Origin: Acanthosoma haemorrhoidale
Taxonomy: Eukaryota > Arthropoda > Insecta > Hemiptera > Acanthosomatidae
Assembly (NCBI GenBank): GCA_930367205.1
Contig: OV884012.1
Coordinates: 51,791,239 to 51,855,238, forward strand
Reading direction: 5' to 3'
Length of the DNA: 64,000 nucleotides
Shown here: positions 33,736-44,378 of the stretch, one piece after another
Numbering within the stretch: position 1 is the first letter of the stretch
Layout of the letters: the number at the start of each line of letters is the position of its first letter
Made by a program: the position numbers and the translations under genes
Notes under the pieces: generated by a model
What the model saw: the letters and a program-made list of their open reading frames with translations, nothing else
Told to the model about the DNA's origin: nothing
Databases searched by the model: none

Positions 33736-35645
33736 AACAAAACAACCGATATTGGAAGATTTCTGAGTGCGGAAAAGTCTTCCTTTCAACTTATTAAATG
33801 GTCACGAAAAAACTATTTTGTATTTATGCTAAACAATGTTCCTAATAAGAATTATTGATAGTCTAGTGACGGTTGGAGTGTTTATGTATTAGGAAATTTA
33901 TAATTAATAGCCTTTGTCTCTCCACAGCCGTCATTCTTCAATGGTCGATAGTAACTAGAGTACTTGCCGGCTTGGCTTTCTGGTCTGGCCAGACGTCGTT
34001 CGAAAGAAATATATGTACATTGTTTGAAAATGAATATTTAATTTATATTCCATTGATCCTTAAAATCAGCCAATTGTCTTGTGTTGACAAGGGAGTGATG
34101 ACAAAAGAACTTTCTCTTTCTGAAGAGATATTCATTAGTAAAAGTTTTTACTTTTTGACTCAGCTGCATTGTCACTTTAAAAATGAAAAAAAGTATGTTT
34201 CATTTTATCATTTGGTGTTAGTATAATACAATATGCTAGTTAATTCAAGTATCTTCATTTTTATTTTTTTATTGCCAAGAGTGACCATCTCTCCGTCATT
34301 TTTAAGTTAGCGCTTCTTACCATCAAGCAATCAAGACCTCTTCAAAATGTGCATTTATCGCATTACAAATGGCTTGTGATCAGAGTATTCTATGTATTTT
34401 GTTTTTCATAACTATGTTTTGAATCGTAATACTTAGACATAAAAATGAGTAGGCACCTCCGTTTTTCTACCCACTTCAGAAAAAAAACTAAAGAAGTTGT
34501 CTGAACGTAGGTGAGTTCATTATCATCAGGTTGTGTAAAACAGTCGTACACTCACTCTACAATGCTCTCCTTTGTAATTTTTATTTCATCACAGATTTGA
34601 TTGCTCCTTACAAACCATTCAGCTTTTGTGGCAATATAAGTGGCTGACATAGGTATAGAATCTTTCTTACTTGATGGCATTGCTGTATAAAGTCATGTAG
34701 TACAAGTCGTGTGAAGAGTTTAGCGTGTGAGTTTTCTGTTGATATGTGTGTTAATTATGAGAATAATGTCGAGGCGTGGCCCTAGGTATTTAAAAATTTT
34801 GTATTTTGTCGTCCAAGGGATTGAATTGCATTATTGTCAACTGTAAGTACATTCAAGTGTTCGTCTTGAAATTTCCTGACACCAAATGCCTATGCCCCTG
34901 TTTTTTCTGGACTACGCTTTAGCTTCCACTGATTAAACCAAGATACCTGAAACCCCCTTGAAGGTAGCTTTTTTGCAACTGATAACTCTTCAAGTTGACT
35001 TTCTAGATTAAATATTTATTAATGCATTTTAACCGTTCTTACTCTAAAGGCAACACGCAAAACGTATTATTGTTGTAACGTTTATTGAGAGGAAGTGGTG
35101 AATTTAATACGCCTCAAAGTTACAACATAACCAGCCTATCCCAGCTATGCCATCTTATATTATAACATCCAATCGTTGGACATTGAAAAGAGAAAGGAAA
35201 ACAACGTACGAGCGGTATTCAAAGCAAAAGTAAGGCGGCTACGGAGAATCTTCATTACACGGTTGTCACACTCATGTTTTCAAAACAGTTCCATATGACT
35301 ATGGATGTTATATTTGATTGTGCATGTTACATGGACCCCTTTCTATCAAGGCTCTGTGACCTAAACACTAATCTGATTAAGCGACAACTGCGACTTTCTC
35401 CTTTGAACGCCTTTCTAAAAAACTTAAGTGTGCAGAATCTCATAGTTAACGAAATGGTTACCTCCTCGATTGACAGTTCTAACAAATAATAATAAAGAAA
35501 TTATTAAAGTGAGCCCATTAAATCAGCATTAATCTTTAAAAAACATATACATATATTGATCAACTATTCTCTGTTACATTTTAATTTATCAGATGCGTAA
35601 AAAACTTGTATAAATGCCACTGATTATTAACATTCATGAACACTA

Positions 35646-35780
35646 GTTGATCCAAAGATCAGTAGCCACGCCTTTTTCATTATTATTATTGCTTAAACAA
35701 ATTTATTTTTAGTGACTGAAATATTTGAACCGATTAAAATCTGTATTTTGTTAATGAAATAAAGGACAATATCAGGTAAG
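35646..35780 (+). repeat. Family-Z dispersed repeat, copy Z1
   Basis: It opens with GTTGATCCAAAGATCAGTAG, a small hairpin, followed by 'aaacaaatttatttttagtg' and 'aaccgattaaaatct'. It is related to 40,681-40,830, 37,720-37,850 and 32,698-32,800. Confidence 0.45.
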
Positions 35781-35849
35781 GGATTGATATCTAGAGATAC
35801 TTATCAAATTAAACAAAGTGTAAAACGCTAAAACGTTTGTAACGTTAAG

Positions 35850-36130
35850 CTTCTGAAATATAATTGAAATTGTTTTTTGCGTTACTTTTTGAAGGAAAAA
35901 ATGTGCGAAACAGGCCCGAATTTTATACGTTTAATCGTTTTTTTTCCCATATTACCGTTTATTTTATTTGTAACAAAAAGTCATCATATGCCCGAGTGGT
36001 TGTGGGACATGCCTTTACTATTTCAGATCAAATGAGTCATTTTTAAGAACGCTGTTGTACAGAACGATAGTCAGAAGACGATCAACCAATACATGATTGA
36101 GAATGGACCCCTCCCTTCGGGTTAGGCATT
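35850..36130 (+). repeat. Family-V dispersed repeat, copy V1
   Basis: It shares with 43,700-43,960 a stretch 'taata/ttata..cgtttaat' and a longer one, 'tttcagatcaa.tga.tcattttta..a.cgct.ttgt', in the same order and spacing. Not identified. Confidence 0.45.
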
Positions 36131-36229
36131 TAATCCGGTTGTCGAGATATTTAATTTCATGGCTTTCTCTCAATAGTGATAGTAAAGTGTATTCATTGTT
36201 ATTTTTAGAACCAAATGATTAATTTATAA

Positions 36230-36312
36230 GTAGGATCTCCTTACTCCAATAATCCGTTTTATTTTTCCTTCTTCCTTAATTTTCAAATTTGAGAGCTTTG
36301 GAAAAAAAGTTG
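36230..36312 (+). mobile_element. Family-W A-tailed end, copy W2
   Basis: It contains 'ttccttaattttcaaatttg' and 'agagctttggaaaaaaag', matching the W1 terminus. Confidence 0.45.
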
Positions 36313-38580
36313 ATCGGGTTTGGCAGTATTTTTCATGTCATTGGGTCATCAAATGAAATCTCAAGTGAAATCACAAGCAACAGAACAAACTGACTGGGTT
36401 TTGGTTTAACTGGACCACCCGCCCCTCTCTTCCTAACTTTAGCACATGAAGTATGCTGTCAAGCCCTTAGAATAAAAAATAAAAAGACAAAATATCATTG
36501 GGTAATGTAAATATTTTCTGTTACAGAAGGAGAAAAATCATGAAGCTGCCAGGTGAGAGAAATAAATCAGCACATAAATATATTTCGATGGTTACAGGGA
36601 GAATTGGGTATGAAGATTATTTTTTAAAAAATCAGGTAATTGCATATTATGAAGCAGAATCGTAACGTTTATGTTTACTTCTATTTCAACTTTTCCTTAC
36701 TAAAACTCAAAATAAAATAAAAACGAGCGAGTGAAAGAGTGGATAAGGCTACGGATCCAATGGCCAAGTCACAACTAATAAATTTGCTAAAAAAAGTAAC
36801 TTAATGGTTTACCTATCCAGTGTTCTCCTGTGACCAATGTTTCCAAAAAATGTGTTAATGGATTTGTTTAACGACTACCGTCTATAAAATCGCTAAAAAT
36901 ACCACAAACTCGTATTCGGGAAAAAAAAAAAAATTACTCTCAGTTATATTTGGTGATCGACTTTAATTCCCATTAAAAATACTATTGTGGTCTTGGTGGA
37001 CAATGCGTTTCAAATTGTCTTTTATTTGATTTTTTTTTCTGGGCAGCTGAACTTTGTCGCAATCGATGTTAAAGAATATAAAATTTCATACAAGTTTTCA
37101 CAAGGGCATTTTCTTAGCTGAAAAATTGGGTAATACTATTATAAAATGAAATATTATCTGTAATCGTGGCATGGATATATCCTTTGGATTGATGCATTCC
37201 TTTCACTTCCGTCTATATGGTTCATGCCCTGATAAGTTTATTTTATTATGCGATAAAAACCCCCTCACAGTAAAATAGGTTTTAGAAAAGGGTATAAAAA
37301 TCAAACAAGAGCCACACTCACTAACGGCCTGGCATAGCCCTAATAACTGAAGACCGTAAGTGTCTCCTCTGGATTACCCAATCATAAACTCAAAAGTAGG
37401 CCTGACTTGTTCCAGTTGCTCTCGGATATATAGGCCAATGTTCGATTAGCATACAGATAGTTGTTTGCAAATAAACATTTGTATTAATGAAAATACCACT
37501 GGGATTTGCACACTGGACACACTTGTAGGGAGGAAATGGTGCCAAGGAGGAACAGGTAGATTTTAGCTGCAGCTGTGGGAATCCACTGGCAAAAATATGG
37601 GATTTTTTTTAGGGCTCTAAAAGCATGGATACCAAAATCAGGTCAAACGTTTTAACATAAGTTAATAATTATCTAACACTCAGGTTTCTTAAAACTATTT
37701 TTTGTTCCAAATACTAGTTGATTTAAAAGTCAACTACAGTCTCACCATTCGGCTTTCTCTTTACATCAAAGATTTTTTTAAACTTATACTACCTAAAATT
37801 TTCTTTAAATCAATTATAATGAACTAAAATGTATTTATACAATAAATTGAAACGAAATAAATATTGTTGAATGGAACAGTATCGAGAGTTCCCTGCTATT
37901 CATCATAGATGAAAACCTAGCTGGAAGAACGCGTTAAATCAATTATTTCGATTTTTTCCTCATGAAATAACGAGGGAGGTAGCTAACGATTAACCCTAAA
38001 ACAATATGTGTTATGATTGCCTCTAGAGTGAAGGCCAGATGTGGGTGGTGCAATACTACCACTGCCACCTCATTATTGGCCATTTTAGTGTAAAAACAAG
38101 CATACTGAAACCTTGGTAAAATTAACATACCACGTTCTTCCAGCCAGCCATACATATATGCAATAGCAAGTTGTTAAAAGAGAACTTATGCATGAAACTA
38201 GTTCATTTCGAAAATTAATATTATTCATGACATTCCACACAAGTTCTTATTGTACCCGCTGATTCTCTTGTGACAACATACAAATCCTGGCTTATACTCT
38301 CCAGTAATTCACCATCATCGATAACCGAAGGGCGAACTGATTGAAGCTCGTTTTGAAGACTTGTGTTTCCCCTGGCAATGAAGCGTTTGAACTAAAGCGG
38401 TGCCGTATTTCGATGCAGTAGAACATACAAAAACTACTATATAAGCAACAGTACTAGTCTAGGAACTTAAACTTAATGTTCTTCATGAGGACAATTTTCG
38501 AGACATTTAAGGTCAATAATCGTTACCTTCATTATTATTGGATAACTAGTTATATTTTTTAATTATTAGTTATTTTAAAG
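36313..38580. other. Intergenic, no supported gene
   Basis: AT-rich. A family-Z copy lies at about 37,720-37,850 (GTTGATTTAAAAGTCAACTA hairpin start). The minus frame at 37,943-38,155 has a hydrophobic segment but no supporting context. Confidence 0.35.
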
Positions 38581-38586
38581 TATACA

Positions 38587-38943
38587 ATGTGTTCACAACA
38601 CAAGAACTCCTGTAGCAACTTAGTAACTGATTGTAAAAAACAAGTATATCTTAGAAGTAAGAGAAAGGTTACTGGTTTTTTTTTGCGTTTAATAATTGTT
38701 TTTGTATACTTCATGTTACGCATTATATCCAAAAACATATGCACCGTTGCTCAGGGTACTGTAGACTGTAAAATGAATTTTAGATTATTTGGAGCTGCCA
38801 CTATCCCAGAGAAAACAGGCAGATTAACGATGATTGTTCCAGATCTGTTTGAAGTAGAGCCCCTCCCATCGAGAATGGATTTGATACGTAATAAAGATGC
38901 TTTATGGTCTATGGACATTGATTTCGGGGATGATTTTCAATGA
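38587..38943 (+). CDS. Unassigned open frame, possible terminal exon (hypothetical)
   Basis: The frame is open for 118 codons in AT-rich DNA and ends in TGA. A plausible acceptor, GTTGCTCAG, lies at about 38,746-38,754. The 3' part after it (GTVDCKMNFRLFGAATIPEK, then GRLTMIVPDLFEVEPLPSR and an acidic end WSMDIDFGDDFQ) has balanced, protein-like composition, whereas the upstream part is Phe/Ile-rich and may be intron. No family is recognised. It could be the last exon of a gene whose other exons I cannot find, or a retroelement scrap. Confidence 0.35.
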   Translation: MCSQHKNSCSNLVTDCKKQVYLRSKRKVTGFFLRLIIVFVYFMLRIISKNICTVAQGTVDCKMNFRLFGAATIPEKTGRLTMIVPDLFEVEPLPSRMDLIRNKDALWSMDIDFGDDFQ

Positions 38944-39837
38944 AAGAAAAATATTACAAATATATTACAAATTACAAAATACAAATTAAATATTAGAAAA
39001 ACGGTACATTTTAGTTATAAAATGTACTAATGAATCTTGCCAAAATATGAGATCAAGGTCATGGCATTTGCCTTTCGCTTTTTTTCGATAAAACGACGCG
39101 GAAACATCCTCGTGTCAAATATTTTAATCGAGAAAGTAGCTACTGAAAGCTAACATAATAATATTCGCTAAGATAAAGAATGGCGACGCTAAAAGTAATA
39201 TTATTGCGGGACTTTAAAAAAGGAATATCCTGTAGGGTGTAGAACAGTTGCATCACCCAAACAGAAGTGAAAGTGAAGTGATAGATGCAGAAGTAGGAGT
39301 AACAGGTACCTGAGATCCAGGTTGCCTGGGAGAACTTTCAAGAGACATTCAAGGCAAGCGCCATGCATCGCACATATAATGTTCTCCTTACAGCCGAGAA
39401 TACGATTTTGAACATTTTGTAAACAGCGTTCGCTAATGTCCCAAAACATAATTCATATTATCAATCAGGACATTTAGATCTTTGATTTGATTCTCAACTC
39501 AAAATCGTAGGAAAATATCTATTTTATAATGACAAGTAATTGATTAAGTAATGATCTTTCATCACCCCCTTGGGCTGCTTTATTTTAGAATGAAACTAAT
39601 CAATGACAAATATTGAGTCCAAAAAAACGACAACAGGGTTTGAGTAACAAATCACAAACACATTAATGTTGATTTCACTGACTTTTTGTAATTATAGTTT
39701 AAACTATGCCAAGACACGATCTAAATATTGTTTATCTTTCATTATTTTTCACAGGTTTGATATCATTTTTAGCAGGGCTCTCGATGAAAATACCATACTC
39801 AAACTGTTTTAAAAAAGCGTTTAAACATTTTTACCCA

Positions 39838-40231
39838 TACCCTAGCCCCCTGACGGAGACTGAAGATCTACACCCAGCCGAGAGATCGAGGCCGATCTCC
39901 GAAGCTACAAGACCCCATCTACCTGTTTAAGCAGGGTCGACCTTCCGGCCGAGAGGCCGACTTTTTTCAGGCCCCTGCCGGGGCTGGCCAGGCTTGGCCT
40001 GGCCGACGACAAACCCTTGCCTAGGTACCCCTAGGCTCCACCCTCGGTAGACTCTTACTACCTTCCTGATCCCACCCGCCTCCTTTAGGCATACCCCACG
40101 CTATATCCTTCTCATACATCCTTCAAATGGGGGACTCCCCTTAGTGAAAGACACTCATTAGCCCAAAATAATTTTCCCACATCCTATTTTATAAGTTTGA
40201 GAGCTAAGAAAGAAAGAAAAAAAAAAAAAAT
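39838..40231 (+). mobile_element. Family-W element with GC-rich body and A-rich tail, copy W3
   Basis: The GC content jumps sharply at about 39,838 and drops at about 40,110. The body has inverted short motifs such as 'cggccgagaggccg' and 'ggccaggcttggcctggcc'. It ends with 'ttataagtttgagagctaag' and an A-rich tail of about 25 bp. This is the longest W copy and suggests a 5'-truncated retroelement with a GC-rich 3' coding or structured part. Confidence 0.55.
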
Positions 40232-40449
40232 TACCCATTAAAACCATTGGTAAGTCAATTAATAGATTTCACACAAGGTAGTAAAATATAATTTTCCTTG
40301 GGATAGTGAGAACTATGTTATTTTGTAATCGAGTAGTTATTGTTGTGTGTGAAGTATAACTTAAGTAGCTTGTTGTAAGTTTTTTATGACTATTTATATA
40401 TTTTCTGAAATCTTCGTATTAATTTTTGCATTTCTATACACTTGAAAAA

Positions 40450-40570
40450 AAGAGTTTATCTTTCATTATAATTTTTTTTTTTTTCTTAGCTCTCTAATTA
40501 TAAGATTAAGGATGAGGGAAAAATAAAGGAATATTTGGGTTGAGCGGATCCTGGTACTAGGAGTACCTGC
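40450..40570 (-). mobile_element. Family-W A-tailed end, copy W4
   Basis: Reverse complement of W1: it starts with the T-run, then 'cttagctctctaattataag', 'aaataaaggaatatttgggt' and 'gagcggatcctggtactagg'. Together with W3 it makes a tail-to-tail pair about 220 bp apart. Confidence 0.6.
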
Positions 40571-40680
40571 TTTCATTATAAACAATGACATGGGGATTCT
40601 TAAAAACTAGAGAACAGTTAGTGTATGCGGGGTCCATTTATTTGTTTTTTTTTAATATTTTTAACAATTTTAATAACAAT

Positions 40681-40830
40681 TGTTGATCCGTGGATCAGTA
40701 GCCTCATCATTCTTTCTTTCAATTTTATTTCAAACATATTTTTTGGATTTTAACTAATTAAAATTTTTTTTACATCGATTATAAGCTAAATTATATAAAG
40801 GACTGTCTTAAACGCTTACAAAATGATTGC
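40681..40830 (+). repeat. Family-Z dispersed repeat, copy Z2
   Basis: It opens with TTGATCCGTGGATCAGTAGC, then 'taattaaaattttttttaca' and 'tcgattataagctaaa', in the order seen in Z1 and in the 37.7-kb copy. Confidence 0.5.
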
Positions 40831-40970
40831 AAGAAAGTTACTTGGTATTAAGTTAATTTGTTGAGAAAATTTATTGCTAATAGATAAAATAATGACCAAA
40901 AAAAGTTACAAGCATGAATTACTAAATATGGTAATTTTCTTGTTAGATCTGAAAATTTAATTTAATTTAA

Positions 40971-41032
40971 GCCTAATCAACCCTCACTTTGTCACCAGGG
41001 GTAGGGTAACTAGGCACCCCCCCCCTCGTGAC
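40971..41032 (-). repeat. Family-Y repeat, copy Y3
   Basis: Reverse complement of the Y unit, from 'gcctaatcaaccctcacttt' to 'cccctcgtgac'. It lies just outside the Tc1-like element. Confidence 0.7.
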
Positions 41033-41118
41033 GACCCGACACTGCCGTTTTAGATAAGTATAGTTGCCTTTTTGGATACTGATCCTTGCATAAATTTCAG
41101 TTACAATTATGTGACATA

Positions 41119-42592
41119 TGCTCACCCCATCAGAAAAATCGCAACATCTATAAATCTAGAGATTTTTTAGTTTTGCAGCGTAACCCATAATTTATTTTGT
41201 TTATAGATATAGGATTAAGTTTTAAGTAATAAGATTAGTTACATGAGAGACTTAAGGGATTATTCATATCATTGTTGCCCACTATTTGTCAACAAACGAA
41301 GGATTAAATGTTTTGCTTGATTGATTTCAATTCTCCTTTCAGTATTTTTTTACATTTTATTAGCCCCTTACATCAATTTCTCTCTCACCTCGTTATCACC
41401 TGTGCTTTACTCATGTGAAAATGAGTCGTTTAAGCCACGATAATTCAGTAGGAATATTACTCTTCACGAAGAAGGAAAATCTTTGCGTAACATCGCTAGT
41501 CGCCTCGGTTTCCATTACTCTACGGTTTCAAGGGCCATGAAAAGGTACTTAGTTAGTGGGAGTCACTCAAAACGACAAAATTCTGGACGTCCAAAATCAC
41601 CTTTCCCATTGACGACCGATTTATTAAAATATAATCGCCTAGAAAATGTAATTCAACAGCTTCTGGCTTATTAGAAACTTGGTTGCTGGTATTAAGGGGA
41701 TAACAATCTCAGAGTCAACCGTTAGAAGAAGACTGAGAGAGTCAAGCCTAAGCTCAAGAAGGCCTGTGAAGGGCCCCTTCTTACTGCAAAACACCGTAGA
41801 CAGAGACTAAGATTTAAAAGAGAACCCTAATCTTGGACTGAAAAGGAATGATAAAATACCATACTCACTGATGAGACGAGAGTGACCCTTCATAGTTCAG
41901 CTGGTCGTGAAAGAGTGTGGAGATGACCTGGAGTACGGTACAGCCAGTGCTGTGTATCAGAAACTGAAACATTTGGAAGGGGCTCTATTATGTTCTGGGG
42001 TGGCATTTGTTAGGAGGAACATAGTGAGTATGCTAAGTACATGCCAATCCAAGGAGGGGCCTTGAATGTTTTAAGGTATATGGAGATGATTTTACAAGAC
42101 CATGCCTCACATGCCTTTCGTTGGCGCTGAATCATTGCTTATGTATGATAATACCCGGCCACATAAGGCAACATGTGAATCTGAGGACCTGAACACAACA
42201 GGTATCCGTAACCTAGAATGGCCAACAAGAAGTCTAGGCCTTAACTCAATGGAACATGTGTGGTACAAACTTTAAAGGAAGGTTCGGATCCTCCTACTAC
42301 GCTTAAATTGCTAAAGACGGGAACAGCATAAAGGAGTGGAACAACATCCCCCAATATTTTATTAAATCACTTCTTATGAGAATGCCTAAAATGATGGAAA
42401 CAGTTATTAAAACCTCGGGGGACAACATTTATTATTTATTAAATAAGAAAAAGATTGATTTTTTGTTGTTTTTTTATTTTTGATTAATTTTAATACTTTG
42501 TTTTGTAAAATTGTTTATTATAAATTTATGAGTCTTTTTGCAAATCTAAATTAAAAAATGTCTAGGTATTACGATTTTTTTGACGGGGAGTT
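41119..42592 (+). mobile_element. Tc1-like DNA transposon with degraded transposase
   Basis: The left end (CTCACCCCATCAGAAAAATC) and the inverted right end (CTCCCCGTCAAAAAAATCGT) form imperfect terminal repeats of about 35-40 bp, each flanked by TA. The transposase is on the plus strand: an HTH at 41,483 (LRNIASRLGFHYSTVSRAMK), then the AT-hook-like GRPKS, an ESTVRRRLRES block, TDETRVT, FGRGSIMFWGG, DNTRPHKA and LNSMEHVW. The D, D and E catalytic positions of a DD34E enzyme remain, but several stops and frameshifts break the frame. The Asp normally in SPDLNPIE is Gly. Non-autonomous now. Confidence 0.85.
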
Positions 42593-43549
42593 TATATTTA
42601 CACATTATTGATAAGCTTGAAGGATTGGTAGCCTAACTAACCATTGTTATTTAAACTATTTTGTTCCGATTAAATTTTGTTTATATCAATGTTTGGTTAC
42701 TGGCAATCGAAGACATTTCCTGTATTGGCGGAGGAGTATAAAGAAAGTAAACAGTAAACCCCAGGAGAAAGAAACATGTCACTTAAACCAGCAGACATTA
42801 GTTAGACTATCGATCCTTGGACCCACTAGTAATAAAATGTTAACATACATGTCACATAATTTTAATTGAAAGTTATGCATGGATCAGTATACAAAGGGGA
42901 AACCAAATTTATCTGAAGCGGCAGTCCCCTGAAAAAAGATATCTGCGCGTCCTTAATTACATAACATTCCACAAAAACTTATTACATGACTGTGATAAAA
43001 TTGCGCGGTATTTTCAAAAATAATTTATATCTCATTCGTTAAACCTAATCGGTAACTGAAAATATCATTTTCAACAAATCCTTAAAAAATAAAATATTGT
43101 TTAAGAAAAAATACCTTGGTTCGGTACGCATTTTAAATGCGATTTCTCCCGCTGTCTTTAAAATGTTGGCAATATTTTCAAAATTGGTACTGTGGATATA
43201 TAAATAAGTAGAAGTTAAAGTCAGGAGTATGACTGTATTGTAAATAAATACGATCATGGGATGTAAACAACCCATGATCCTATATGTGTAGGATTGTCGG
43301 AATAATAAAAGTTAGTCTTTCTCATGAGCCCAAGTGTGTCAGTTCGTTTCCCTCTTTCTCTTTTTATCAAATCTTTACTGCCGAAGATTAACTTATAAAA
43401 GCTTATTGGAAAATCGTTTATGGTTGGTAAAAGGTTAGGTTTCCGTCAATTTTTTTAATGGATAACGTTACCATATACTATGTCAGGTGTGATATGGTAG
43501 GGTATGTCGACCGTTGAATTCAGTTTCACAAAATGTTTTAAACGGTGAA

Positions 43550-43634
43550 CATCACCATACCTTATCTATCTTACACCTGATGCAGACGCATGTCGAAACG
43601 TTGTCCATCAGTAACTTTGATGATCATCAACCAT
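43550..43634 (+). ncRNA. Hammerhead-ribozyme-like motif, copy 1
   Basis: CTGATG (43,577-43,582), a small hairpin GAC-GCAT-GTC, GAAAC (43,595-43,599), a triloop GTT, then GTC (43,603-43,605). Outer helix candidates are CATCA (43,550-43,554) with TGATG (43,618-43,622), and TTAC with GTAA. The order matches a minimal type-I hammerhead with a two-pair stem III, as in Penelope-like retroelements. One extra C sits between CUGAUG and the A of the core, which weakens the call. Confidence 0.35.
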
Positions 43635-43699
43635 AGTCTGTTTCTCAAGAAACACTTATACTGTGTCATGAATCAACGGGGAAAAATTTATAAAGTGAT

Positions 43700-43960
43700 A
43701 ATAAAAGTTAGTGAAGTGGGTCTAATAACTTTTTTAACGTTTAATTTCCCTACCTCCCGTCATCGTACTTTAGCCAAATCAGCATATTCCGAGTTTGTGT
43801 TGGTGGATAAACCTTTTACATTTCAGATCAATTGAATCATTTTTACAACCGCTATTGTGGAACATACAAAAATACAAACGACAATCGGGATGCACCTTAA
43901 TGAAAGTAGCTCTTCCTTTGGGTTTGGCAGTTATTATATCACGACAATTTGAGAATCAAA
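43700..43960 (+). repeat. Family-V dispersed repeat, copy V2
   Basis: Partner of the repeat at 35,850-36,130. Confidence 0.45.
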
Positions 43961-44287
43961 TTATTAGTGTATCTAACAAATAAATTGCTTGTTATAAGTT
44001 CTTCGCTGTTGTTTAGTGTTCAGTATGGAATAACTTTAATTTAACAGTTAAAATCCCATAGTAAAGAATGAATAATCTCGGCGGTATTCTTCATGATGCA
44101 CGAAGACAGCGGGGGGTGAAGGTCATGTTGGCGAACAGCTGCTCTTCGCCACTTATTCCTCGTGCCTTCTATTGTAACGAGTGGAAAGTCGCAGTTGATA
44201 AGTATGTTACTGGAGCTATTTGCGATAACGCACAAGGATCGGAAGGTTCTATAAGTCTAAAGGAGGACCGTTAAGTGCAAGTGTAAC

Positions 44288-44378
44288 ATGGCAGCAAAAA
44301 CCGACGTTTCGGAATGGCGACCGCTTCTGAATGGTACTTCCGACGAGGAGGAATCGGAGCAATCCAAAAACAGTGGAG
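44288..44378 (+). CDS. Gene 2, first coding exon (probable lysosomal/endosomal membrane protein N-terminus)
   Basis: ATG in context GTAACATGG opens MAAKTDVSEWRPLLNGTSDE then EESEQSKNSG, ending at donor GGTATGG in phase 1. EWRPLL fits the acidic dileucine sorting signal [DE]xxxL[LI], which directs membrane proteins to endosomes and lysosomes, and an acidic Ser-rich stretch follows. The spliced codon with the 50,978 exon gives Val and leaves the frame open. I do not recognise the family. The GC-rich 5' side fits a first exon. Confidence 0.6.

Larger units (their letters stand above)
31664..35640. other. Intergenic with small dispersed repeats
   Basis: No supported gene. It holds part of repeat families Z (near 32.7 kb) and W (33.63 kb) and a hairpin at 32,997-33,023. 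The open frame at 35,274-35,489 has no recognised homology. Confidence 0.35.
42593..44287. other. Region upstream of gene 2
   Basis: It holds a family-V copy (43,700-43,960) and a hammerhead-like motif (43,550-43,634). From about 44,060 to the ATG the sequence is GC-richer and has more CpG, as expected for a 5' UTR or promoter. An upstream open frame (44,068-44,274) ends just before the start codon. Confidence 0.45.
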
